Assembly: GCF_035046485.1 (NCBI RefSeq)
Contig: NC_085137.1
Coordinates: 42,277,155 to 42,341,154 of the forward strand
Direction of reading: 5' to 3'
Source: Aedes albopictus
Lineage: Eukaryota > Arthropoda > Insecta > Diptera > Culicidae
DNA length: 64,000 nucleotides
Positions 44,556-53,712 of the stretch are shown here, one piece after another. Both the position numbers and the translations under genes were made by a program. Under the pieces are notes generated by a model. The model was not told the origin of the DNA, ran no database searches, and worked only from the letters and a program-made list of their open reading frames with translations. Position 1 is the first letter of the stretch; each line of letters starts with the position of its first letter.

Positions 44556-44990
44556 CTTTCTTGCCTCCAGTAGCTTTTCGTTTTTCAGATACTGACCATC
44601 AACCGATGCAGACTGAAGGCTGACTTTTATGAACCCGTCTTGATGAGTTCAGCTGCGATACATTCCTTAACAGCTGCTTTGTTGATTTTAAGCTGGTGAG
44701 TGGCATCCTTAACTTCTATCCTCTACTGCTCTGGTGTAGTCGTTTCGTCTGTTGCCATGGTCATCATCTCTCGTTCGTTCGTCAAGATGCTTCCATCTTT
44801 ATCCCTGAAGATTTAAGCTCTCGGTACGAAGTTTCTTGGGAACGGCACTGCAATTCAATTTCCGCGCCATTTCGCTTCTTCCAGGCTGCATAAACTGAGA
44901 GATGGACTGTGTGGCGGTCAATTTTTTTCACTTAATCCTTAACGGAATGAACAACATTTTTTTACGAAGAGTTATTGTTCAATGAGGCGA
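44556..44990 (-). mobile_element. RTE-like LINE linker/RT fragment
   Basis: Minus-strand translation gives KINKAAVKECIAAELIKTGS, a stop, and HRLMVSI, matching the KAAG..G..AELIK.G entry of RTE-type reverse transcriptases seen better preserved at 25,102-25,425. Stops and indels show it is dead. Confidence 0.55.
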
Positions 44991-45060
44991 AAGCAAAAAA
45001 AAAAGAATTTGGTAAAACATTGCGATATTGATATTTTATTCTCGAATCATTACAGGAACC

Positions 45061-45478
45061 TTACAGCCAGTACTTGTTATATCCCAGGCCGTATCCATTG
45101 CCATATCCGTATCCACCGTAGTTCCACAGACCATTGTCAACCACTTTGGAGACAACCGGAGCAGAATATCCCCAGCTCTTTCCGTAGACTGGCCAGTTCC
45201 CATACACATTCGGGTAGGCAGCGTACTTTGCGTAGACAGCATCTGGGACAACAGCAACCTTACCACCGTACAATTTACCATAGGCTGGCCAAACCGTGCT
45301 GGTCTTCACGGGCCATGGATTGGCATAGGCCACGACATCGTGGGCATATGGAGCAGGAGATGCTTTGGCGCTGATGGCCAAAACCAGGGCGATGACGGCA
45401 ATGGTGAACTGTAGATTAATATTTGGTTCAAATTTTCATCGAATATGGTACAACTTTTTTAAAGATGCTTACCTTCAT
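45061..45478 (-). CDS. Secreted Tyr/Gly/Trp-rich cuticle-type protein, 117 aa
   Basis: Exon 1 is ATG-AAG (45,473-45,478), the intron is 64 bp, and exon 2 is 45,408-45,061. The signal peptide is FTIAVIALVLAISAKAS. The mature chain has PAPYAHDVVAYANPWPVKTS, KYAAYPNVYGNWPVYGKSWG and GLWNYGGYGYGNGYG, ending GLGYNKYWL. The last codon before the stop is an extra Leu shared only with the gene at 46,245. It is a paralogue of the genes at 22,219 and 23,218 and the left partner of a divergent pair. TATAAAT is on the minus strand at 45,561-45,567 and the poly(A) signal at 45,035-45,040. A low-complexity structural cuticular protein is inferred. Confidence 0.88.
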
Positions 45479-45560
45479 TTTCAAGCTATCACACTTGCTT
45501 CACGTTGTTAATCCTTTGAAACACTTTGTGAACTGATGTCATCCGTGATAAACCTTCTTC

Positions 45561-45567
45561 ATTTATA
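45561..45567 (-). promoter_or_regulatory. TATA box of the gene at 45,061
   Basis: TATAAAT on the minus strand, 83 bp before the start codon and at the same relative position as TATAAATATA in the paralogue at 22,219. Confidence 0.65.
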
Positions 45568-45661
45568 CTAAACCCAGTTTGAATGATAAAATTCAATTGT
45601 AAAGGACCCAGTTTAGAACTGAAGCATTTTTCTAGAAGGCAATACGATTGAAATCGAGTGA

Positions 45662-45724
45662 TTTTGATTGATTGATTTGTCTTTATTAAAGAGACTTTCA
45701 GCCCTTGGCTGGTTCGTCTCTATT
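45662..45724 (-). mobile_element. 63-bp LINE tail with hairpin and (AATC)n tail
   Basis: Flanked by an 11-bp direct repeat AAATCGAGTGA (45,651-45,661 and 45,725-45,735) and absent from the homologous region of the other gene pair. On the minus strand it folds as AGAGAC/GTCTCT outside CAGCC/GGCTG, loop AAG, then an AATAAAG phrase and an (AATC)n tail. It is related to the insertion at 5,514-5,572. Confidence 0.8.
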
Positions 45725-45746
45725 AAATCGAGTGAAAGATTGGTTA

Positions 45747-45946
45747 GGTTGTCTGAGTTCACTAACACTGACCTATTTATAATTCCTGGAGGCCTTTTTC
45801 CTTTTCGTGCGCAGTCGGGTGAAACATACTGAAACAAATACTTAATGGTTGTCTGAGTTCACTAACACTGACCTATTTATAATTCCTGGAGGCCTTTTTC
45901 CTTTTCGTGCGCAGTCGGGTGAAACATACTGAAACAAATACTTAAT
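45747..45946. repeat. Perfect 100-bp tandem duplication between divergent promoters
   Basis: The block beginning GGTTGTCTGAGTTCACTAAC at 45,747 is repeated at 45,847 with no difference seen. The duplicated unit contains TTTTCGTGCGCAGTC and GTGAAACATACTGAAACAAA, which belong to the block conserved at 22,877-22,930 in the other pair, where it is single-copy. Confidence 0.92.
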
Positions 45947-46157
45947 GCGAAAATTATTGATGCCTCTTCTCGGTCACACCTGGTGATTTCGCAATTGAGT
46001 GTGATAAATGTGGTTTGCTGTTTTAAGTTGTGTAGAACAAAGTCATAGCCTGACCTTGGCAGGAATTCGATAGTGTATTTACAGTGCTCGTAGAGGTATT
46101 TGAACCTCATAAAGAACGTTGATCACACAGTATTGCACATGTTGATAGCGTGGCTGT

Positions 46158-46193
46158 TATAAAAAGAATCTGATTTTATTTCTGGACATCAGT
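46158..46193 (+). promoter_or_regulatory. Core promoter: TATAAAAA and TCAGT initiator
   Basis: TATAAAAA at 46,158-46,165 with TCAGT at 46,189-46,193. The surrounding GACATCAGTCATCT is identical to the initiator of the paralogue at 23,218. Confidence 0.8.
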
Positions 46194-46244
46194 CATCTGA
46201 AATTGCTCAAAGTGTACAATCCAGCTCAACTGACAACTGAAACA

Positions 46245-46663
46245 ATGAAGGTACTTATCTGCAAATTGACTTTTGATTATCATCAAGATTCTCATCTTTA
46301 TCAAATTCCTCACAGCTCACCATTGCCATCATCGCCCTGGTTCTGGCCATCAGCGCCGAAGGATCCCCTGCTCCATATGCAAACGATGTTGTGGCCTATG
46401 CCAACCCATGGCCCGTGAAGACCAGCACGGTTTGGCCAGCCTACGGTGGATTGTATGGCGGTAAGGTCGCTGTGGGTCCAGAAGTCGGCTACGGAAAGTA
46501 CGCTGCCTACCCGAACGTGTATGGAAGCTGGCCAGTCTACGGAAAGAGCTGGGGATACTCTGCTCCGGTTGTTACAAAGGTGGTTGACAACGGTCTGTGG
46601 AACTATGGCGGATACGGATATGGTCATGGATACGGTCTGGGATATAACAAGTACTGGTTGTAA
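46245..46663 (+). CDS. Secreted Tyr/Gly/Trp-rich cuticle-type protein, 117 aa
   Basis: Exon 1 is ATG-AAG (46,245-46,250). A 65-bp GT-AG intron follows, then exon 2 at 46,316-46,663. The signal peptide is LTIAIIALVLAISAEGS. The mature chain has PAPYANDVVAYANPWPVKTS, KYAAYPNVYGSWPVYGKSWG and GLWNYGGYGYGHGYG, ending GLGYNKYWL. It is the right partner of the divergent pair whose left member is at 45,061; start codons are 766 bp apart. Closest in arrangement to the gene at 23,218. The poly(A) signal AATAAA is at about 46,682. A SINE and then a Ty3/gypsy element follow within 270 bp. Confidence 0.88.
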
Positions 46664-46719
46664 TGTTTTTATATTGATCCTTAATAAAATACCAATACTG
46701 CAATTTTAGATTTGAAACA

Positions 46720-46880
46720 TTTGATGTGTGTATCGTGTGGCAAGCACAAAGACAATCGATGCCCAAAGAAATCAAGGAAATTTCCATTACGAAAAGTTCC
46801 TGGTCCTGGTGGGAATCGAACCTGTCACATGGTCATGCTGAATACCCATGCTTTTACTGCTGTGACCATAGGGGCTGAAA
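46720..46880 (-). mobile_element. tRNA-like SINE fragment
   Basis: On the minus strand a B box GGTTCGATTCCCACC (about 46,808-46,822) is preceded by an A-box-like region. The text further on (GATTTCTTTGGGCATCGATT and TGCCACACGATAC) matches the SINE at 63,111-63,340 in layout. The acceptor stem is not closed, so it is not a tRNA gene. Confidence 0.6.
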
Positions 46881-46930
46881 GAGTCCTATTCAGTTTAAAG
46901 CTAAATAATCTGCGAACTACATCTTGGAAG

Positions 46931-47930
46931 TGTAAGTGTTGTATAATTCGTGTCGTATGTACTACCGAGAATTTTGTGTAATTTTGTGAAAACCGTGAAT
47001 GTTTAAAAAAGCAGGTAGTATTCGTCATGAATGTAGGTTTTTCCCAGCTTAACTCCCGACAGCGATAGGGTTAGCTAGGATCAGGCTCCACCACCCTACG
47101 AGATGATCGCCATCATCCACCCACCGAAGTACCAAAACCCACCGCCAGATGGACGGTTACCATCCTTGGGCGGCCATGAGGGGTGGCGTAACGGGGCCAT
47201 TAAGAAATATAAAATGGGATTAGGGGCGATGACCGAGGTACGAGGTCATGAACCTCGAAGCGGTCGATGACTCCATGTTTCAGGCTCACTTATCTGAAGT
47301 CCGTTGATCAGGATAGTTTAAAAGTTGAGAACGTTTGGAATTGGAAAAGTTGGTGATATTAGAAGCGATAGCTTGAAAAGTGAAAAGTTACAGAAGGAGT
47401 GTGAAGAGGTGGAAAGGAGGCGAAGAGGACATCAGAACCCCGCCGTTTTTTGGTTTAAAACCCCGTGCAGCGCCCTACGAAGCCCGTGAGTCCGTGAGCC
47501 ATTCCGGCAAAAGCCGAAGACCGATCCGTTATAATATCGGTAGGACGCGGACGAGTAGCAGGCCGGAATACGGAGCAGCGCGAGTCCGAATAAGCCACCC
47601 CCTGGAAGCCGAGCCGAGGATCCACGCCCGTACGCGAGTCGCCGTTGGAAACGAGGAAGGAGAGGTGGTGGAGCAGAAGGAGAAGGGGCCCCGCAACAGA
47701 AAAGGTCAGATAGAATTAAGAAAGTGGGAGTAGAAAGTGCCAGGAATAGCCTAGAAATAAAGCGTAGTTGAGCAATAAACTGGTGTAGAAAGTGTAAAAG
47801 TGCTGTGGTTTTCCTCCATTTTATGTGAGAACTACCTGCCCGCGAGTAACGTGTAGTGAACGTGCCGACCCTGAGGCCATTGAGTCGGGGAGTCTCTGTA
47901 GTACTCCCGACTGACTACCCAATACTTACA
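46931..47930 (+). repeat. 5' LTR, 1,000 bp
   Basis: Begins TGTAAGTGTTGTATAATTCG and ends CCCAATACTTACA, with the short inverted ends TGTAAG/CTTACA. Equal in length to the 3' LTR. It holds an open frame of 117 codons (47,380-47,733), Arg/Glu-rich and without a recognised domain, that is present in both LTRs. Confidence 0.95.
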
Positions 47931-47949
47931 CTTTGGCGCCCAACATAAA
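47931..47949 (+). promoter_or_regulatory. Putative primer-binding site
   Basis: TTTGGCGCCCAACATAAAA lies directly after the 5' LTR. TGGCGCCCAAC is a common tRNA-complementary primer site in insect gypsy-type elements. The match beyond 11 bases was not tested. Confidence 0.6.
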
Positions 47950-49594
47950 ATTGATTCACTATCAGTTTCTTGTAGGCTGCAGCTGCTTAAAATCACTTGA
48001 TTAAGTGTAAAATCACGTTTGTACTAGCTGACTAGGACTGAAGTCTCTGGGAAAACATCCAGGCCTTCGCGGAAGAAAGTTATTGGAACGTATTTGGAGG
48101 TGAATTCCTGGCATAGATCATAAAATTTTTCATTGTATTCGGAGGGGTTTTGATAGTCCGTAAAGGAGTAAAAAGCGATTGATTGGAAAACGAACCAGTA
48201 GTTCATTGAATTAAATAGCGGAGCAGACTATTCATCCGTGTGTGGTGCGATTTCGGATTGTGTGAGTGAAACACCAAAGAGAAACGTGGTTTATTTCTGA
48301 TCTCTTAAAACTAGAATTTCAAATTTTTAGGATTTTCAAATTACTAGGATTTTTAAATTGTTAGGTTTTTCAATTACTTAGGATTTTAAAATTTTCTTTT
48401 TTCAGCGTGAAAAACCGCTCAAGCGTACTAGTTTCATTCAAATTTTCAATTTTTTGCTGCTTCATTCGTACGACGACGTTGGATGATGGATTTGTCTCAG
48501 TTGCAGGCGCAGTATTTTGCGTTAAATGCCGCTCATCTTGCTGATGATGAGTTGGACCACGAATTGTTGATTCGGGATGTCGACATGAGAGACGAATCGC
48601 GTAGCAAGCAGGAGAGAGCTTTGAGGACGTTGTTGAAAGCTGAAAAAGAGAATAAAGAGAAGATTACTTACAAATACGACGAAATTGACTTAAACGACGA
48701 GTTGAAATGGTGTGATGGAAAGCTACAGGCAATAAAATGTATATTAGAGGGGAGAAAGGTGCAAAAAGCACCCGATCAAAAATTCAAATCGAAGCTCATC
48801 CACATTTTGTTCAGAACTAAACGGTTGAAGTCGTACTTAGAAGCGGAAGAAGATTTGAACAGTGTAGCAATGATAGCAGGAGAGTGTATCAGATTGCTGG
48901 CTAAATTTTATTCTATTACATCACCTCTCACAGAAGTGAGAGAGGCGGAACTGAAAATTTTAAACGAAAGCTTAAGGCAGATGCGTGAGCAAATAGGTGG
49001 ACAAGATTTAGGTAATCCGTTAGCCCAGATCGCGACCGGTGAGACGAATGAATATGAGAATAATGAGCCGGATAGAGAGCAGGAGAATGAGAATGGTGAT
49101 ATAGAACCAGAAGGCGCGGTAGGAGGTGTTAGTAGTAGCGAGAAGGAAAAAGTGCCGGAACTTGCAGAAGAAAATGCGAAATTGAAGGAGTTTGTGAATC
49201 AGCTGATTCAGCGGATTCACGCTTTGGAAACTTCGTCGGTTCCAAAGCCGCGCGTGGTAGAACCAAAGATCAGTACACCGGTAGAACGTAGATCGATTCA
49301 AAGTGAGGATGATGCGTGTGGGAGAGTTCATAATGAGCAGGATTTTTATGAATGGGTTAAATCAAAATACGGTTCCATAGAGAGCGTAGCTGAGAGAAGT
49401 AAACTTCCACAGTCATCCCATCAAGAGATCCAGAGAGTTAGAGAGATAGACGTAGATAGACCGAAAACCAGTCGATTACCAGTACATAAATGGTCGGTTA
49501 GGTACGATGGGATGGATAACGGGAGAAGGTTAAACGAATTTCTCAAAGAGGTAGAATTCAACGCGAGATCGGAAGGTTTTTCAGAAGCAGAGCT

Positions 49595-49655
49595 TTTTTT
49601 TTTTTTTTTTTTTTTTTTTTATTTGTGAATTTTAACTTATTGCTAATTCTTCACA
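49595..49655 (-). mobile_element. 61-bp LINE tail with hairpin and long poly(A), inserted in gag
   Basis: Flanked by a perfect 13-bp duplication CAGAAGCAGAGCT (49,582-49,594 and 49,656-49,668). On the minus strand: stem GTGAA/TTCAC outside TTAGC/GTTAA, loop AATAA, then a poly(A) of about 27 bases. It is the same tail as 35,291-35,344. Confidence 0.85.
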
Positions 49656-50511
49656 CAGAAGCAGAGCTGTTCGTGTCGGCGCATCACCTTTTTACGCGTA
49701 AGGCTAGGTCGTGGTTCATGGAGGTTAACGGGAATAATGAGTTGCATACGTGGGGGAATCTCGTGAGAGAACTGAAAAGTGAGTTCCTACCTGTTGATAT
49801 CGATTTCCAATATGAACGTCTAGCCAACGCACGGCGACAGGGTCCGAGGGAGAAATTCCAGGACTACTATCTTGACATGGTACGGATTTTTCGTAGTATG
49901 TCCAGGCAATGGGATGATGATAGGAAGTTTAACGTGCTTTTCCGCAACACGAGAGCAGACTGTAGAACTGCGATGCTTGCAGCAAACGTGAATTCCATTC
50001 CTAGAATGAGAGAGTTCGGAAAAAAATTTGATTCTATCAATTGGCAGTTTTACGTGAGAAAGGAGAGTAGATTTGAGAAACCCAAGCATAATATTGAGGA
50101 GATCAGTCAGCAGTCACAGTTTCGAGGTCGTAATGAGTCGGTTAATAGGTTCCAGTCTGGTTTCAAGCCAGGGGGATACCAAGGTCGAAATTACAATCCC
50201 AATTACAAAAAACCTCCCAACCAATATGAACCCACAACACACAGGAAAGAGGAAACGAGTAATCAACAAAAATTTCAATCGAAACCAAGAACTAGCCAGG
50301 GAAATAGTCAGTCGCAAAACAAGAGGCAAGATGATCCGAAACCTTCTTCAAGTGGTACTAGTGCTCTTCAGAGAATTGTAAAAGCATACACCCCTATCAA
50401 GCGTGGTTTATGTTTGAATTGCCATGATGAGGGGCATAATTTCCGGGACTGTCCTGAAGAAAAACGTGATTTCTGCGAGAAATACGGATTTCCAGGCTTT
50501 CTCACAAACCT

Positions 50512-53500
50512 TTGCCCATTCTGCCAATCAAAAAACTTGAAAAAGACTGCTCAGTGAGGCAAAGCAGTCTAATAGTCTCCGAAAGTCCTCAGGCTGAATT
50601 GTCAGAAGAACCTACAGTCATTCTTCACCAATTGGGATATTCAAGGGTGGAAGGTGAGCCCAAAAAGCACGAAGAGATTGCTACGTTGCTCGTCAAGCTT
50701 AGCGGGGACACCAGACCATTCACGAAAATCGAATTGATGGGGATTGAACTGATCGGTCTTCTAGACAGTGGTGCCGCACGGACGGTTCTAGGCATCGGAG
50801 CTACCAAAATCATAAAACAGCTTAATTTGAAACTTGAACCCACTTTTGTCACTTTACAGACAGCGACCGGAGATGATTTGGAAGTTTTAGGTTGTGCAAA
50901 CATACCAATAACTTTCAATGGCACAACGAAAATCTTGCCAGTAATAATCGCTCCGAGACTGAAGCGCAGATGTGTGCTAGGGTACGATTTCTGGGTAAAG
51001 TTCGGCATACAGCCAACGATCCAGAATGACTCTATCGAAGTGCTTGATGATGGTGTGTGTGATGAGTTAGGGAAAGAGGAAGAGCTTACCGCAGATCAGA
51101 AAGAGCAGATAGAATGCGTGAAGAGAGAGTTTTTAGTTGCCCAACCAGGAGAGTTCAACAAGACAGGTCTAATAGAGCATTCTATAGAAATCAAGGAGGA
51201 ATTCAGGGGAGCGGACCCAATAAGGAAGAATCCTTATCCGTGGAGCCCTGAAATCCAGAGAAAAATCCACATTGCATTAGACAATATGCTTCGAGATGGA
51301 ATAGTGGAGGAATCTAATTCTGACTGGGCACTCCCAGTAGTTCCAATCAAAAAGAGAGATAGCGAAGAGATTAGACTGTGCTTAGACGCGAGAAAACTAA
51401 ATGAGAGAACGAAGAGAGACGCTTATCCGTTGCCACATCAGAATAGGATTCTAAGTCACTTAGGGACAGTTAAGTATATTACCACTATAGATTTGTCGCA
51501 AGCATTTTTGCAAATTCCTTTAAGCCCGGACTCAAGAAAATTGACAGCTTTTTCGATTCCAGGTAGAGGGCTATTCCAATTTACACGGCTTCCGTTTGGG
51601 TTGGTCAATAGTCCTGCTACACTGAGCAAACTAATGGATAGAGTATTGAGTCACGGTGCCCTAGAACCGGCAATATTTGTCTATCTTGACGATATTGTTA
51701 TAGTCAGCCAAACATTTGATGAACATGTGGAAAAGTTACGGGACCTTGCGAAGCGTTTGCGGGAAGCAAACTTGTGCATTAATATCAAAAAATCAAAATT
51801 TTGCTGCCAGGAATTGCCGTATCTTGGGTACATCCTGTCCCAAGATGGGTTACGGCCTAATCCGGATCGCGTACAAGCGATTCTTGGATATATGGTTCCT
51901 AAATCGGTTAGACAACTTCGTCGATTCCTCGGTATGATTAATTATTACCGTAGGTTCATCGCAAACTACAGTGAAATCACTGCACCTCTCACTGACTTGT
52001 TGAAAAACAAGCCAAAGAGGGTGCACTGGAACACGGCAGCTGATAATGCATTCAACGTCATCAAGGAGAAGCTTATTTCCGCTCCTGTGATGGCGAATCC
52101 CAACTTTACGCTTCCCTTCACGGTCCAGACGGACGCAAGCGACAACGCTATCGCAGGCGTACTTACACAGGTTCACAATGGGCTAGAAAAGGTAATAGCT
52201 TTCCACTCCGAGAAACTTAAAGGAGCAGAGTTGAACTACCATGCGGCAGAAAAGGAAGGACTTGCTGCACTTCGCTGCATAGAAAAGTTCCGTGGCTATT
52301 TAGAAGGGACAAAGTTCACCCTGGTCACGGACTCCTCCGCTCTGACCTTCATTATGAGAGCGAAGTGGCGATCATCCTCTCGGTTGAGTCGTTGGAGTCT
52401 CGAACTCCAGCAATATGACATGGAGATTCGCCACCGAAAGGGTAAAGAGAACATCGTTCCAGATGCGCTCTCCCGATCGATGGAATCTCTCGACGAGGAA
52501 CCCGAAGATAGTTGGTATAAAAACCTTCTTTCTGCGGTTGAAAACGATCCTGAAACCTACCCCGATTTCAAAATCGTAGACGGATTGCTCTACAAGTTTG
52601 TGGCAGCACGTTCCGACCTCCTAGATTATCGCTTCGAATGGAAACAGTGCGTACCTGCTTCCAAACGCACCCGCATTTTGGAGCAGGAGCATGACAATAA
52701 TCTCCACATTGGCTTTTCCAAATGTGTCGAGCAAATTAAGAAGCGATATTACTGGCCTCGCATGAGCGGTGACATTAAAAAGTACATCGCCAAGTGCGAG
52801 CCGTGCAAAGAAAATAAGCACTCAACTGTGTCGACAGCTCCAGAAATGGGCAAGCAGAGAATCTCTACTCGACCCTTCCAAATAATTTGTATGGATTACA
52901 TACAATCGCTCCCCAGAAGCAAGCAGGGCAACGCTCACTTATTGGTGGTCATGGACCTGTTTTCTAAGTATTGCCTGCTTACTCCTGTGAAGAAGATTGC
53001 TAGTACCTCCCTATGCAAATTATTAGAAGAACAGTGGTTTAGAAGATTCTCCACGCCACAGATCGTCATAACAGACAATGCAACTACGTTCTTGTCTAAA
53101 GACTTTCAGCATCTACTCGAAAAGTATGAAGTTCAGCACTGGGCTAACGCTCGACATAGAAGTCAAGCTAACCCAGCTGAGCGACTGAACCGAACTATCA
53201 ACTCTATGATACGCTCCTACGTTAAACATGACCAAAAGCTATGGGATACGAAAATTTCGGAAATGGAATTTGTGCTTAACAACACAATCCATTCCACAAC
53301 GAAATTCAGTCCACATTGCGTGATTTTCGGTCACGAGATAGTAAGTAAAGGTTCGGATCATAAATTAGAAGAGGATAGCGATCAAACAGAAGAGCAAAGA
53401 GTAGAAAAGCTGAGAGGAGTAAGCAAGAGAATAAGTGAATTGGTAGTAGAACACTTGCGAAAGGCTCACGAAGAGACGAAAAAGCGGTACGATCTCCGAC

Positions 53501-53712
53501 ATAAACGGTACTCACCGTCGTTTGACGTAGGTCAAAGAGTATTTAAACGTAGTTTCCGACAGTCATCGGCAGGCGATCAGTTCAACGCCAAACTAGGACC
53601 GCAGTACACACCCTGTGTCATCCTGCGAAAAATTGGCACCAGCTCGTACGAGGTGTCGGATTTGCAGGGTAAATCGTTAGGGATTTTTTCAGCAGCGGAT
53701 CTAAAAGTATAG
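50512..53712 (+). CDS. Pol polyprotein (protease, RT, RNase H, integrase) of the Ty3/gypsy element
   Basis: An intact frame of 1,066 codons, expressed by -1 frameshifting from gag at 50,530, so the methionine at 50,512 is probably not a real start. Domains in order: aspartic protease with LLDSGAARTVLG (about residue 80); reverse transcriptase with TIDLSQAFLQI and the active-site YLDDIVIVS (about 393); RNase H with QTDASDNAIAGVL (about 540); integrase with an HHCC zinc-binding region (HDNNLH then CEPCKENK), core Asp in CMDYIQSLPR, second Asp in VITDNATTFL and Glu in ANPAERLNRTI. All catalytic residues are present. It ends at the TAG 53,710-53,712. The products copy the element's RNA and integrate the DNA. 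Confidence 0.95.
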   Translation: MPILPIKKLEKDCSVRQSSLIVSESPQAELSEEPTVILHQLGYSRVEGEPKKHEEIATLLVKLSGDTRPFTKIELMGIELIGLLDSGAARTVLGIGATKIIKQLNLKLEPTFVTLQTATGDDLEVLGCANIPITFNGTTKILPVIIAPRLKRRCVLGYDFWVKFGIQPTIQNDSIEVLDDGVCDELGKEEELTADQKEQIECVKREFLVAQPGEFNKTGLIEHSIEIKEEFRGADPIRKNPYPWSPEIQRKIHIALDNMLRDGIVEESNSDWALPVVPIKKRDSEEIRLCLDARKLNERTKRDAYPLPHQNRILSHLGTVKYITTIDLSQAFLQIPLSPDSRKLTAFSIPGRGLFQFTRLPFGLVNSPATLSKLMDRVLSHGALEPAIFVYLDDIVIVSQTFDEHVEKLRDLAKRLREANLCINIKKSKFCCQELPYLGYILSQDGLRPNPDRVQAILGYMVPKSVRQLRRFLGMINYYRRFIANYSEITAPLTDLLKNKPKRVHWNTAADNAFNVIKEKLISAPVMANPNFTLPFTVQTDASDNAIAGVLTQVHNGLEKVIAFHSEKLKGAELNYHAAEKEGLAALRCIEKFRGYLEGTKFTLVTDSSALTFIMRAKWRSSSRLSRWSLELQQYDMEIRHRKGKENIVPDALSRSMESLDEEPEDSWYKNLLSAVENDPETYPDFKIVDGLLYKFVAARSDLLDYRFEWKQCVPASKRTRILEQEHDNNLHIGFSKCVEQIKKRYYWPRMSGDIKKYIAKCEPCKENKHSTVSTAPEMGKQRISTRPFQIICMDYIQSLPRSKQGNAHLLVVMDLFSKYCLLTPVKKIASTSLCKLLEEQWFRRFSTPQIVITDNATTFLSKDFQHLLEKYEVQHWANARHRSQANPAERLNRTINSMIRSYVKHDQKLWDTKISEMEFVLNNTIHSTTKFSPHCVIFGHEIVSKGSDHKLEEDSDQTEEQRVEKLRGVSKRISELVVEHLRKAHEETKKRYDLRHKRYSPSFDVGQRVFKRSFRQSSAGDQFNAKLGPQYTPCVILRKIGTSSYEVSDLQGKSLGIFSAADLKV
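50530..50536 (+). promoter_or_regulatory. Slippery heptamer A AAA AAC for -1 frameshift
   Basis: The heptamer lies in the correct gag phase (gag codons AAA and AAC at 50,531-50,536) inside the 46-bp gag/pol overlap, and pol is in the -1 frame. A AAA AAC is one of the most efficient known -1 slip sites. Gag would end at the TGA 50,555-50,557 unless ribosomes slip. Confidence 0.8.

Larger units (their letters stand above)
48483..50557 (+). pseudogene. gag of the Ty3/gypsy element, broken by a 61-bp insertion
   Basis: The first part (48,483 to about 49,594) is a coiled-coil-rich, Glu/Lys-rich N-terminal region. The second part (about 49,656-50,557) contains the capsid-like region with WFMEVNGNNELHTWGNLVRE and a zinc knuckle CLNCHDEGHNFRDC (spacing C-2-C-4-H-4-C) near the C-terminus. 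The break adds 74 bp in total (61-bp insert plus 13-bp target duplication), which shifts frame and introduces a stop. Both parts otherwise read cleanly, so the damage is recent relative to the rest of the element. Gag packages the element's RNA in virus-like particles. Confidence 0.88.
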
